From Flavobacterium anseongense (lineage in GTDB: Bacteria; Bacteroidota; Bacteroidia; Flavobacteriales; Flavobacteriaceae), in the NCBI RefSeq assembly GCF_021608185.1, contig NZ_JAKIHN010000003.1, forward strand, positions 344,145 through 408,144: DNA of 64,000 nt. The letters are read 5' to 3'. Below, in pieces: positions 26,117-34,952 of this stretch (positions are counted from its first letter, which is position 1; the number at the start of each line of letters is the position of its first letter). Below the pieces are notes generated by a model that saw only the letters and a program-made list of their open reading frames with translations, ran no database searches and was not told the DNA's origin. A program made the position numbers and the translations under genes.

Positions 26117-27409
26117 ATGAAAAAATACATCCTGTTTTTATTTTTCATTTGTTCCAATGTTGCTTTTTCCCAAAAAATCACCGATACGATTTCGTCTAAA
26201 AGACTAAACGAAGACCGTGAAATTACGATTGGTTTACCACCATCATACGAAAGACATCAAAACCAAAAATATCCTGTTTTAATATTATTGGATGGTGATT
26301 TTCTTTTTGATGCTTTTCAGGGCGCATTGAGTTATGGAAACTATTGGGACGATTTGCCTGAAGTTATCATCGTTGGGATTTCTCAAAATAAAAATAACGA
26401 ACGTGAAGCAGATTGTGCAGTGGATGCTGAAAATGGCCTGCCAACTGAAAAAGGAGAAGCTTTTTTTGAGTTTATCGGATTGGAGTTATTGCCTTATATA
26501 CAAAAACAGTATAGAACCGCACCGTTTAAAATGATTGCAGGATTAGACACAACGGCTGGCTTTTTGAACTGCTATCTGTACAAAGACATTCCTCTTTTTG
26601 ATGCCTATATTTCAATGAGCCCGGAACTTCCAACCGGAATGGAAGAACAAATTCCCGAAAGATTGGCTCTCATTGAAAAACCTATTTTTTACTATCATTC
26701 CTCAGGGGATGGCGACATGAAAAAAATGCGCAACCGAATTATAGCCTTAGATGAAGTCGCCAAAAAAATAAACAAACCAACACTCAATTATAGATTTGAC
26801 GATTTCAAAGGAGCATCACATTATTCGTTGGTTCTGAATTCTATCCCAAGTGCTTTGTATCAGATATTTTCAGTTTACCAACCTATTTCAACCACAGAAT
26901 TTAATGAAAAAATAGCTGTACTTCCATCAGGATATGTAGATTATCTATCTCAAAAATACGATGTGATTGAAAAGTCTTTGGCTCTAAAATTACCGATTCG
27001 TTTGAATGATTTTAAAGCAATAGAAGCTGCAATTCTTAAAAACAAAGCTTATCCTGAATTTGAAAAATTGGCGCAATTAGCCAAAAAGAATTATCCAAAA
27101 TCAATGCTTGCCGATTATCAAATGGGGCAGATGTATGAAAAAACAGGAGAAAACGCCAAAGCGGTTAAATCCTATATGACAGCGTTTCAACGAGAAGAAA
27201 TTGGCGATTTGACAAAAGACATGATGATTGAAAGAGCTGATGAATTAAAAAAATCATTGCCTAAAAAAGGAAAACCCGGAAAGAAAGAAGCTGCTGTAGA
27301 AGAACCTGTTGTAGAAGAAACGCCTCCAACCGATGCGCCAACAGAAGCAGCTCCAACGGATACACCTCCAACTGATGCACCGGCAACCGAAGAGAAAAAG
27401 AAAGAATAA
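26117..27409 (+). CDS. Exported alpha/beta-hydrolase-fold protein with TPR and acidic tail; nucleophile motif replaced
   Basis: This 430-residue protein has a signal peptide (1-18, AFS before Gln19). Residues 25-260 match the esterase D/Fes-like alpha/beta hydrolase (REITIGLPPSYE, YPVLILLDGD, PEVIIVGI). The nucleophile elbow, normally GHSxGG, reads GLDTTAG at 142-148, with no Ser. A candidate catalytic His remains in GASHYSL. Residues 310-380 form TPR-like helices (YQMGQMYEKTGENAKAVKSYMTA), followed by a Pro/Thr/Glu/Ala-rich low-complexity tail. It may be a pseudoenzyme or use another nucleophile. It overlaps radA by one base (TAATG). Confidence 0.82.
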   Translation: MKKYILFLFFICSNVAFSQKITDTISSKRLNEDREITIGLPPSYERHQNQKYPVLILLDGDFLFDAFQGALSYGNYWDDLPEVIIVGISQNKNNEREADCAVDAENGLPTEKGEAFFEFIGLELLPYIQKQYRTAPFKMIAGLDTTAGFLNCYLYKDIPLFDAYISMSPELPTGMEEQIPERLALIEKPIFYYHSSGDGDMKKMRNRIIALDEVAKKINKPTLNYRFDDFKGASHYSLVLNSIPSALYQIFSVYQPISTTEFNEKIAVLPSGYVDYLSQKYDVIEKSLALKLPIRLNDFKAIEAAILKNKAYPEFEKLAQLAKKNYPKSMLADYQMGQMYEKTGENAKAVKSYMTAFQREEIGDLTKDMMIERADELKKSLPKKGKPGKKEAAVEEPVVEETPPTDAPTEAAPTDTPPTDAPATEEKKKE

Positions 27410-28770
27410 TGTCTAAAGTAAAAACTACTTTTTTTTGTCAAAATTGCGGCGCACAATATGCCAGATGGCAAGGCCAATGTAATTCATGCAAAGAATGGAA
27501 TACTATAGCCGAAGAGATTATTCAAAAAGAAGAAAAAACAAGTTGGAAACCTTCGAGTACCGATTCTAAAAGAGTTTCTAAACCACTCCGAATAAAAGAA
27601 ATTGATTCCACTCAGGAAGTTCGAATGGACAGTACTGATGGCGAATTAAACCGAGTGCTTGGCGGTGGCATTGTTCCGGGTTCACTAATCCTATTAGGCG
27701 GAGAACCAGGTATTGGAAAAAGCACCTTGCTGTTACAGATTTCTTTAAAATTGCCTTATAAAACCTTATATGTTTCGGGCGAAGAAAGTCAGAAGCAAAT
27801 AAAAATGCGCGCCGAAAGGATTAATCCGAATAGTGACAACTGCTACATTTTGACCGAAACCAAAACCCAAAATATCTTTCGGCATATTGTAGAAACCGAA
27901 CCCGATATCGTCATCATCGATTCGATACAAACACTACATACCGATTACATCGAATCCACAGCCGGAAGCATTTCTCAGATTAGGGAAACGACAGCCGAGC
28001 TGATAAAATTCGCCAAAGAAACCAATATTCCGGTTATACTTATTGGCCATATCACCAAAGACGGAAACATTGCCGGACCAAAAATTTTGGAGCACATGGT
28101 TGATACGGTTTTGCAATTTGAAGGCGACAGGAATCATGTATATCGAATTCTGCGCTCGTTAAAAAATCGTTTTGGTTCTACTGCCGAATTGGGAATTTAT
28201 GAAATGCAAGGCTCAGGTTTGCGTGAAGTTTCCAATCCTTCCGAAATCTTAATTTCACATCGCGAAGAAGAACTTTCGGGAACTGCTATTGCATCAACGC
28301 TTGAAGGAATGCGACCTTTGATGATAGAAATTCAGGCTTTGGTTTCAACAGCAGTTTATGGAACGCCGCAGCGAAGCACCACAGGTTACAACGCCAAACG
28401 ATTGAATATGATTTTGGCGGTATTAGAAAAGCGCGCCGGTTTCCGTTTGGGAACAAAAGATGTTTTCTTAAATGTAACTGGTGGAATTTCCGTTGATGAT
28501 CCGGCGATTGACTTGGCCGTTGTTGCCGCAATTTTGTCTTCTAATGAAGATATCGCTGTTGGCAAAGATGTTTGCTTTGCCGGCGAAGTTGGACTTTCGG
28601 GTGAAATTCGTCCGATAAACAGAGTTGAGCAGCGCATTCAGGAAGCTGAAAAATTAGGATTTTCAACCATTTTCGTTTCTAAATATAATAAGATTGCCAC
28701 CAAGTTTCCCGGAATAAAAATCGTTTTGGTTTCTAAAATTGAAGAAGTGGTTGAGCAGTTGTTTGGCTAA
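27409..28770 (+). CDS. radA: DNA repair protein RadA
   Basis: This 453-residue RecA-superfamily ATPase promotes branch migration in recombinational repair. The N-terminal C4 zinc finger uses Cys10, Cys13, Cys24 and Cys27. Walker A is GEPGIGKS (98-105), Walker B is PDIVIIDSIQTL, and the RadA-specific KNRFG is at 252-256. The C-terminal Lon-protease-like domain (from about 290) has PAIDLAVVAAILSS and GEIRPINRVEQRIQEA. Length and layout are standard. It starts at an ATG overlapping the stop of the hydrolase-like gene. Confidence 0.98.
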   Translation: MSKVKTTFFCQNCGAQYARWQGQCNSCKEWNTIAEEIIQKEEKTSWKPSSTDSKRVSKPLRIKEIDSTQEVRMDSTDGELNRVLGGGIVPGSLILLGGEPGIGKSTLLLQISLKLPYKTLYVSGEESQKQIKMRAERINPNSDNCYILTETKTQNIFRHIVETEPDIVIIDSIQTLHTDYIESTAGSISQIRETTAELIKFAKETNIPVILIGHITKDGNIAGPKILEHMVDTVLQFEGDRNHVYRILRSLKNRFGSTAELGIYEMQGSGLREVSNPSEILISHREEELSGTAIASTLEGMRPLMIEIQALVSTAVYGTPQRSTTGYNAKRLNMILAVLEKRAGFRLGTKDVFLNVTGGISVDDPAIDLAVVAAILSSNEDIAVGKDVCFAGEVGLSGEIRPINRVEQRIQEAEKLGFSTIFVSKYNKIATKFPGIKIVLVSKIEEVVEQLFG

Positions 28771-28830
28771 TCTCTATCCATACAATAAAAGCCAAAAAAA
28801 ATCGTTTTATATAGATTAAACCATTCTATT

Positions 28831-29325
28831 ATGAAAACAAAAATATTACTCTTATTATCTTTATTTACGATTTTAATTTCTTGTTCCAAACATAATGAAT
28901 ATAGCGAATTTGTTGATTTTGGAAGAGAAAACCGTTGGCAAAAAGCAGATGCAAAAACCTTTGAATTTGACATCTCAGATGCAAAAGTCTTCAACGTTGA
29001 TGTAACCGATGACAATCAATTATATACTATGACACTCCTGTTTAGTCATGTTTATGATTATCAGTTTGCCTCAATTCCCATAAATTTCAGCATCGAAAAT
29101 CCATCTGGTGAAACCGAAAAATTTTCTGTTGATTTAGCCATTAAAGACAGTAATGGCAAAGAATTAGGGGAATGTGCCGGCGATATTTGCGATTTAAATT
29201 ATATCATTAAAGAAAAAACAAAACTTCAAAAAGGAATATATAAAGTCACTATTTCGCATAGTTTTGAAGGACCATATCTACCCAATGTACTCGGAGTCGG
29301 ATTGAGTGTTGAAGCAGTAAAATGA
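28831..29325 (+). CDS. gldH: Gliding motility lipoprotein GldH
   Basis: This 164-residue lipoprotein (lipobox LISC, Cys18) opens with SKHNEYSEFVDFG, which with the YDYQFASIPINF and ELGECAGDICDLNY segments fits GldH. GldH is needed for gliding in Flavobacterium johnsoniae. Its exact role in the Gld/T9SS apparatus is not settled. It lies 60 bases after radA and overlaps the transglycosylase gene by 4 bases. Its presence agrees with the T9SS cargo at both ends of the window. Confidence 0.9.
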   Translation: MKTKILLLLSLFTILISCSKHNEYSEFVDFGRENRWQKADAKTFEFDISDAKVFNVDVTDDNQLYTMTLLFSHVYDYQFASIPINFSIENPSGETEKFSVDLAIKDSNGKELGECAGDICDLNYIIKEKTKLQKGIYKVTISHSFEGPYLPNVLGVGLSVEAVK

Positions 29326-31271
29326 AAAGGACAAGACAAAAAGTAATTCTTTCTCTCAAAATAATTGGCATTTTTTTGCTGTTGGGTTTGGTGTTGCTTT
29401 TTGCTTTTCGGAATACGATTTTAGACAAGGTCATTCATCGCATTGATGCCAAATTGGAACGCGAATACCAATGCAATTTTACCATCCAAAAAGCCGAATT
29501 TCATGGCTTGACTAATTTGGAATTTCATCATATTACTTTGGTTCCGAAAGAAAAGGACACTTTGTTAAGCATAGACGAATTGAAAACCAGCGTTAGTTTC
29601 TGGAAACTATTAGTAGGCGATATTCAGTTGGGAAAACTCGAAATCAACAAAGGGTTTATCCAATTGGTAAAAACCAAAAACGGCAGTAATTTTGATGCTT
29701 TTCTGCGTTCTAAAAAAGAAAAAGATGAAAAAGCAGAAGTGAATTATGCCAAGCTTCTAAACCGGATTTCCTCCAAATTATTGGATTTGGTTCCGACTGA
29801 TATGCAGGTTAAAGGCTTTGCATTCAAAATTGATGACAAAGGCAACAAAGTGGTTTTTGATTTTAATCAATTGGCTTTGGCCGATAAAAAACTGGCTACT
29901 ATAATTCAGGTAACATCTGATAAATTTTCACAACAGTGGAGCATCAACGGTTTTGCCGATCCAAGAGACAGAAAGGCTGATTTGACGTTTGCCAATACTA
30001 AAAATGACACCATCAGAATTCCATATATTGATAAAAAATTCAACCTAAAAACCGGCTTTAAATCCATTCATTTCAACTTAGAAAATTTGGCTATGAATAG
30101 TGGTGAATTGCACATTGATGGCTATTCTTCGATTCAGGATTTGGTTGTAAACAATCCAAAAATTGCCAGTAAAGATGTGGTAATAAGAAATGCGCGTTTT
30201 GATTATCGATGGATTGTTGGTGAACATTTTATTGCTTTAGACAGTACTTCGACAATTCAATTGAATGCCATTAAATGCAAGCCATATCTTTCCTACACCA
30301 ACGAAAAAGATAAAGTTTATGCGCTAAAACTGAAGATTCCAAAAATGAAAGCGCAGGATTTTATTTCGTCTTTGCCAAAAGGATTATTCCGCCATTTTGA
30401 AGGTATGGAAGCTCAGGGAAATTTTAGTTATGCGTTGAATTTTGAATACAACAATCACAAACCAAAGGATGTTATTTTCGAAAGTAAACTCAAACCCGAA
30501 GGCATAAAAATCACAAAATATGGCGAAGCCGATCTGAACAAAATCAATGGCGATTTTGTCTATCGTGCTATTGACAACGGTGTCTTACAGCGCCCAATTA
30601 TAGTTGGTTCTGGAAACGGAAACTATACGCCTTTAGCTATGATGTCTCCTTATCTGAAAAAATGTGTGCTGACCAGCGAAGACCCCTCTTTCATGACGCA
30701 TCGCGGGTTTATTAATGAGGCTTTTAGAGAATCGATTACCAAAAATATCCGAACCAAAAAATTCTCGCGTGGCGCCAGTACAATAAGCATGCAGTTGGTG
30801 AAAAATGTTTTTCTGACACGCGAAAAAACATTGTCGAGAAAACTGGAAGAAATTCTGCTGGTATATATTTTGGAAAACAACCGTATCAGTACCAAAGACA
30901 GAATGCTCGAAGTGTATTTCAATATTATAGAATGGGGACCAAACGTATACGGAATTGCCGAAGCTTCACAATTTTATTTTCAAAAAAGGCCGTATGATTT
31001 AAACGTAAACCAATGTTTGTTTTTAGCAACCATAATTCCGAGTCCAAAAAGGTTTATGGCCAAGTTTGATGCTAACAACAAATTAAAACCGGCAGCAAAG
31101 CAAACCGAAAAATTCCTTACTAACCTCATGTTCAAACGCAATATACTGACGGCTAATGATACGATTGGAAATTTTCCTTTGGAAATTTCAGGTCCGGCCA
31201 AATTTTTTCTGAAACAAAAACTTCCAACTGTTGAAACCGACAGCACTTCGATAGAAGAATTTGAATTTTAG
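29322..31271 (+). CDS. Monofunctional peptidoglycan transglycosylase (GT51) with AsmA-like N-terminal region
   Basis: This 649-residue inner-membrane protein has one N-terminal transmembrane helix (12-29). Residues 35-430 are a long beta-rich region resembling AsmA-type periplasmic domains. Residues 440-590 are the GT51 glycosyltransferase: catalytic Glu453 in TSEDPSFMTHRGF, RGASTISMQLVKN, RKLEEILLVYILE and VYFNIIEWGPNVYGI. GT51 polymerises lipid II into glycan strands. No transpeptidase domain or SxxK motif follows. It is translationally coupled to gldH (ATGA overlap) and ends in a terminator, closing the panC-to-GT51 series. Confidence 0.92.
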   Translation: MKRTRQKVILSLKIIGIFLLLGLVLLFAFRNTILDKVIHRIDAKLEREYQCNFTIQKAEFHGLTNLEFHHITLVPKEKDTLLSIDELKTSVSFWKLLVGDIQLGKLEINKGFIQLVKTKNGSNFDAFLRSKKEKDEKAEVNYAKLLNRISSKLLDLVPTDMQVKGFAFKIDDKGNKVVFDFNQLALADKKLATIIQVTSDKFSQQWSINGFADPRDRKADLTFANTKNDTIRIPYIDKKFNLKTGFKSIHFNLENLAMNSGELHIDGYSSIQDLVVNNPKIASKDVVIRNARFDYRWIVGEHFIALDSTSTIQLNAIKCKPYLSYTNEKDKVYALKLKIPKMKAQDFISSLPKGLFRHFEGMEAQGNFSYALNFEYNNHKPKDVIFESKLKPEGIKITKYGEADLNKINGDFVYRAIDNGVLQRPIIVGSGNGNYTPLAMMSPYLKKCVLTSEDPSFMTHRGFINEAFRESITKNIRTKKFSRGASTISMQLVKNVFLTREKTLSRKLEEILLVYILENNRISTKDRMLEVYFNIIEWGPNVYGIAEASQFYFQKRPYDLNVNQCLFLATIIPSPKRFMAKFDANNKLKPAAKQTEKFLTNLMFKRNILTANDTIGNFPLEISGPAKFFLKQKLPTVETDSTSIEEFEF

Positions 31272-31288
31272 ATAAAATCGAAATTAAG

Positions 31289-31319
31289 AAACGCAATCCT
31301 AACCGATTGCGTTTTTTAT
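31289..31319 (+). terminator. Terminator after GT51 gene
   Basis: AAACGCAATC (31289-31298), loop CTAACC, GATTGCGTTT (31305-31314) followed by T residues, 18 bases past the stop codon. Confidence 0.9.
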
Positions 31320-31379
31320 ATAACACTGTGAATAGTAATTTTTTATTTCTATTTTTACGCAACCTAAAAAAATAATGCT

Positions 31380-32771
31380 ATGAAAAAGTTGCTACTATTA
31401 ATCTCCTTTTTTACATTTTCTGCAAACGCCCAAACTATTGCTTTGCAAAGTTTTGCCACCGGTTTTTCTTCTCCTGTTGATATTGCACATCCGGCTAATG
31501 ATTCTCGTCTTTTTGTTGTTCAAAAAGGTGGACTCATCAGAATTCTTAATTCAAACGGAACCATAAATGCAACTCCATTTTTAACTGTAAACGGATTAAG
31601 TGGAGGAAGTGAGCAAGGTTTATTGGGGTTGGCTTTTCACCCAAATTATGCAAGTAATGGAACATTTTTTATCAACTACACTAATACAGCAGGCGACACT
31701 GTTATTGCTAAATATACCGTTTCTGCCAACCCAAATATAGCTAATACAACTGCTACTATTTTAATGACAATTGACCAACCTTATTCTAATCATAATGGTG
31801 GTTGTCTGAGATTTGGTCCTGATGGGTATTTGTATATTGGTATGGGTGATGGTGGAAGTGGTGGTGATCCTAATAATTATGCTCAAAATCTTACGGTAGA
31901 TAATGCCAATCCAACTCGTGTGTTTTTAGGTAAAATGTTGCGAATAGATGTTGACACCACTGATGGTTCTTTGAATTATGGTATTCCTCCTAGTAATCCG
32001 TATGCCACAACTGCTGGTATTAGAGAAATTTGGGCTTATGGTTTGCGTAATCCGTGGAAGTTTTCATTCAATAGATTAAATGGTGATTTATGGATTGGTG
32101 ATGTTGGACAAGTTAATATTGAAGAAGTAAATAAAGTAGTCGCCCCTTTGCCAACAGGTTTAAATTTTGGATGGCGTTGTTATGAAGGAAATTCAGTCTA
32201 TAATACTGCAGGTTGCCCGGCAATGTCTACTATGGTTTTTCCTGTAGCTCAGTATAATCATGCAACAGGATGTTCAATAACCGGTGGTTATTTTTATACC
32301 GGAAGTATGTATCCGAATTTTGCAGATAAGTACTTTTACTCCGATTATTGCGATAACAAAATCCGAACCGTAAACTCCTCAAATGTAGTTACGACTACCG
32401 CTTCATTCACAGGAGGATTTACCACATTTGGTGAAGATATCAACGGAGAATTATATGTTGCAGGTATTTCGAATGGTATCGTTTATAAAATCATAGATTC
32501 TTCACTTGGCTTAAATAACTTTACTAAAAACGGATTAAGCTTATATCCAAATCCGGCGAAGACCCAAATTTTTATTAAAAACAGTTCTGAAACAGCACTT
32601 TCAAATGTGAAAGTATTTGATTTAACAGGGAAATTAGTTCTGACCAAAACCGTTGAGAATAACGAAACAACGCCTGCTGTAAATATTGCTACATTATCTA
32701 GTGGATTGTATATGGTTGCTGTTGAAGATTTGACCGGAAATCTATATCAGTCTAAGTTAATAGTCGAATAA
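31380..32771 (+). CDS. Secreted PQQ-type sugar dehydrogenase (GSDH family) with T9SS type A sorting domain
   Basis: This 463-residue protein has a signal peptide (1-18). Residues 22-370 form a six-bladed glucose/sorbosone dehydrogenase beta-propeller: FSSPVDIAHPANDSRLFVV, GEQGLLGLAFHPNY, the HNGG loop (conserved His), YLYIGMGDGGSGGDP with Ca/PQQ-type ligands, and WAYGLRNPWKFSF. Residues 385-463 (LYPNPAKTQIFIKN, VFDLTGKLVL, a terminal KLIVE) are a T9SS type A sorting domain. It would oxidise sugars or polyols outside the cell if PQQ is available. Its stop codon abuts the stop of the convergent aldo/keto reductase gene with no gap. Confidence 0.93.
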   Translation: MKKLLLLISFFTFSANAQTIALQSFATGFSSPVDIAHPANDSRLFVVQKGGLIRILNSNGTINATPFLTVNGLSGGSEQGLLGLAFHPNYASNGTFFINYTNTAGDTVIAKYTVSANPNIANTTATILMTIDQPYSNHNGGCLRFGPDGYLYIGMGDGGSGGDPNNYAQNLTVDNANPTRVFLGKMLRIDVDTTDGSLNYGIPPSNPYATTAGIREIWAYGLRNPWKFSFNRLNGDLWIGDVGQVNIEEVNKVVAPLPTGLNFGWRCYEGNSVYNTAGCPAMSTMVFPVAQYNHATGCSITGGYFYTGSMYPNFADKYFYSDYCDNKIRTVNSSNVVTTTASFTGGFTTFGEDINGELYVAGISNGIVYKIIDSSLGLNNFTKNGLSLYPNPAKTQIFIKNSSETALSNVKVFDLTGKLVLTKTVENNETTPAVNIATLSSGLYMVAVEDLTGNLYQSKLIVE

Positions 32772-33806
32772 TTAAGGCGCTGGATTCGGAATTGATTCCT
32801 GAATTTTATTGATTTCATTTATAACTTCCGGACTTAAAACTGTTTCAAAAGCCGCGATGTTTTCCTGAAGTTGTTCCATACTTGTCGCACCAATAATCGT
32901 TGATGTCACAAAATCCTGTTGGTTAACAAAAGCCAAAGCCATTTGGGTTAATGATAGTCCGTTTGATTCGGCTAGCTCTTTGTATAATTTTGTGGCTCTG
33001 ATACAATTGGCATTCGAATAGCGGGAAAACTGCGGAAACAATCCTAAGCGTGATGTTGGTAAAATTCCATTGAGGTGTTTGCCTGTCAAAAAGCTGAATC
33101 CCAACGGAGAATAAGCCAATAAACCAACGTTTTCGCGCATTCCAATTTCGGATAGTCCAACTTCATACAAACGGTTCAACAACGAATACGGATTTTGAAT
33201 TGTAACGATTCTGGGTAAATTATGTTTTTCGCTTTCGCTGATAAATTTCATTACACCATACGGGTTTTCATTAGAAACACCAATATGTTTTATTTTCCCT
33301 TCTTTGATTAAACCGTCAAAAACGCTCAACACTTCAAAGAAATTTTCCTGCCATTGAGTATCGATTTTAGAAATGCCTCGTTGCCCAAACATATTCATTA
33401 CTCTTTCCGGCCAGTGCATTTGATACAAATCGATATAATCGGTCTGAAGGTTTTTTAAACTCAAATGAACTGCTTCGTGAATACTTTTCTTTGAAAAATC
33501 TAATGGATTTCTAATATAACCCATGCCTCGGTTTGGCCCGGAAATTTTTGTAGCAACAACCAAACTTTCTCTTTTCCCCGATTTCTTTAACCAGGTTCCA
33601 ATATATTTTTCGGTAAGTCCAAGAGTGGCTTCGCGGGCAGCAATCGGATACATTTCGGCAGTATCAATAAAATTAATGCCTTTTTCAACAGCATAATCCA
33701 ATTGGGAATGTGCATCGCTTTCAGAATTTTGTTCGCCAAAAGTCATCGTGCCAAGGCAAACTTTGCTGACTTTTATATTGGTATTGGGTAAGATTGTGTA
33801 GTTCAT
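32772..33806 (-). CDS. Aldo/keto reductase (Tas-like)
   Basis: From the ATG at 33806 (MNYTILPNTNIKVSKVCLGTMTFG) the protein has 344 residues. A longer form starting at 33830 adds eight residues of no family character. The AKR tetrad is visible: Asp and Tyr in FIDTAEMY, Lys in VVATKIS and His in YQMHWPER. NNP-binding SFLTG and TSTIIGATSMEQLQENI near the C terminus are typical. The QRG loop after MHWPERVMNMFG matches the Tas/YajO-like NADP(H)-dependent group, whose physiological substrates are mostly unknown. Cytoplasmic. Confidence 0.93.
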   Translation of the reverse strand: MNYTILPNTNIKVSKVCLGTMTFGEQNSESDAHSQLDYAVEKGINFIDTAEMYPIAAREATLGLTEKYIGTWLKKSGKRESLVVATKISGPNRGMGYIRNPLDFSKKSIHEAVHLSLKNLQTDYIDLYQMHWPERVMNMFGQRGISKIDTQWQENFFEVLSVFDGLIKEGKIKHIGVSNENPYGVMKFISESEKHNLPRIVTIQNPYSLLNRLYEVGLSEIGMRENVGLLAYSPLGFSFLTGKHLNGILPTSRLGLFPQFSRYSNANCIRATKLYKELAESNGLSLTQMALAFVNQQDFVTSTIIGATSMEQLQENIAAFETVLSPEVINEINKIQESIPNPAP

Positions 33807-33890
33807 TTTGATTGCATTTTCGCTGCACAAAAGTAAAATATTAGAATCGTTTATTTTGTCCGATTAACAGATTATTTGGAAACGTTTACG

Positions 33891-33923
33891 ATAAAAAAAG
33901 GTTCCAAGAAATCTCAGAACCTT
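33891..33923 (-). terminator. Terminator of OmpA lipoprotein gene
   Basis: AAGGTTC and GAACCTT flank a 12-base loop. On the minus strand the hairpin is followed by seven T residues. It lies about 30 bases past the stop at 33952 and overlaps an 8-bp-period repeat. Confidence 0.75.
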
Positions 33924-33945
33924 AGTATCTAAGCACCTTAGTGCC
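33914..33945. repeat. 8-bp-period repeat downstream of OmpA gene
   Basis: TCAGAACC, TTAGTATC, TAAGCACC and TTAGTGCC follow with exact 8-base spacing and share TNAGNANC-type positions. It differs from the 7-bp arrays elsewhere in the window. Confidence 0.65.
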
Positions 33946-33951
33946 TATCTT

Positions 33952-34917
33952 TTAAAACTCATTCAGCATTTTAGAAATCTCGTCTAATTTTGGCGTCAGG
34001 ATAACTTCAATCCTACGGTTTTTAGCTTTGCCTTCGTTAGTGTCATTACTCATTATTGGAGCAAATTCGCCACGGCCGGCAGCCGTTAAGTTTTGTTTTC
34101 TGATGCCGCTGTTTTCAGATAAAATATTCACAATAGCTGTGGCTCTTTTGGTTGACAAATCCCAGTTGTTTTCTATTCCGCCACCAATATTTCCTAAAAT
34201 TTTATCGTTATCCGTATGACCTTCAATCAAGACCGTAATATCCGGATTTTGAGCCAATACTTTTCCAACTTCAACTACGGCGCTTCTTCCTTCAGAACCA
34301 ACCGCCCAACTTCCGGTTTGGAAAAGCAATTTGTTTTCCATAGAAACATATACTTTTCCGTTTTTCATTTGAACCGTCAAGCCCCTTCCTTCAAAGGCAT
34401 TCAGCGCTTTTGACAAAGTATCTTTTAGTTTTTTCATCGCTGCATCTTTCGCTGCAATCATGCTTTCTAATTCGTTTAATCGTTTGGTATTTGATGCTAA
34501 TTCACTGCTTAATTTATTCAATCGGTCTTGCTCTGCAGCCAATGTTTTTTCTTTAGCGTCAAGCTGTGCTAACAAATCTCGGTTTTTTGCCATATTGGTT
34601 TCCAAAGCATCGTTGCTGTTTTTTTCTAATGCTGCGTAAGAATCCTGTAAGGCTTTCAGGTTGTTACTTGCTGCCGTATAATCTGCCTGCAGTTTATCTC
34701 TGTCGGCTTTAAGTTGGTCACGTTCTGCTGTCAATGCTCTGTTCACCGAATCAAATTCGGCATTAGCTTTGTGAAGTTCATCATTTTCATCCGAAATAAA
34801 TCGGTTTTCTTTTTTCAAATCGGTGTATTTGTTTTCCAAATCATTATAGATTTTTTTGGAAACACACGAACTCATCAAACTCAATGTTACTATTGCTAAA
34901 GTGATTTTTTTTATCAT
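33952..34917 (-). CDS. OmpA-family peptidoglycan-binding lipoprotein with coiled coil
   Basis: With the ATG at 34917 the protein has 321 residues and a lipoprotein signal (lipobox MSSC, Cys18). An upstream in-frame start at 34980 would bury the signal peptide behind 21 residues and overlap exonuclease III. Residues 25-170 are a long heptad coiled coil rich in Leu, Asp, Lys and Glu. Residues 195-315 are the OmpA C-terminal domain (IEGHTDNDK, DLSTKRATAIVNIL, NRRIEVIL) that binds diaminopimelate in peptidoglycan. It probably tethers the outer membrane to the wall. Its leader contains an 18-bp tandem duplication. Confidence 0.93.
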   Translation of the reverse strand: MIKKITLAIVTLSLMSSCVSKKIYNDLENKYTDLKKENRFISDENDELHKANAEFDSVNRALTAERDQLKADRDKLQADYTAASNNLKALQDSYAALEKNSNDALETNMAKNRDLLAQLDAKEKTLAAEQDRLNKLSSELASNTKRLNELESMIAAKDAAMKKLKDTLSKALNAFEGRGLTVQMKNGKVYVSMENKLLFQTGSWAVGSEGRSAVVEVGKVLAQNPDITVLIEGHTDNDKILGNIGGGIENNWDLSTKRATAIVNILSENSGIRKQNLTAAGRGEFAPIMSNDTNEGKAKNRRIEVILTPKLDEISKMLNEF

Positions 34918-34949
34918 TTTTATTGAAATTGTTATTTTTATTGAAATTG
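34917..34949. repeat. 18-bp tandem duplication in OmpA gene leader
   Basis: TTTTTATTGAAATTG occurs at 34917-34931 and again at 34935-34949, a period of 18 bases. It spans the start codon and 5-prime leader of the OmpA lipoprotein gene and explains the repetitive ISIKITISIK of the longer reading frame. Confidence 0.8.
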
Positions 34950-34952
34950 ATT

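Noticed and set aside
27187..27477. 96-codon Ser/Val-rich frame antisense to the hydrolase tail and radA start
   Set aside because: It mirrors the low-complexity Pro/Thr/Glu tail codons of the sense gene and spans two real genes.
28286..28637. Two overlapping antisense frames within radA
   Set aside because: They have no recognisable features, and radA is unambiguous on the plus strand.
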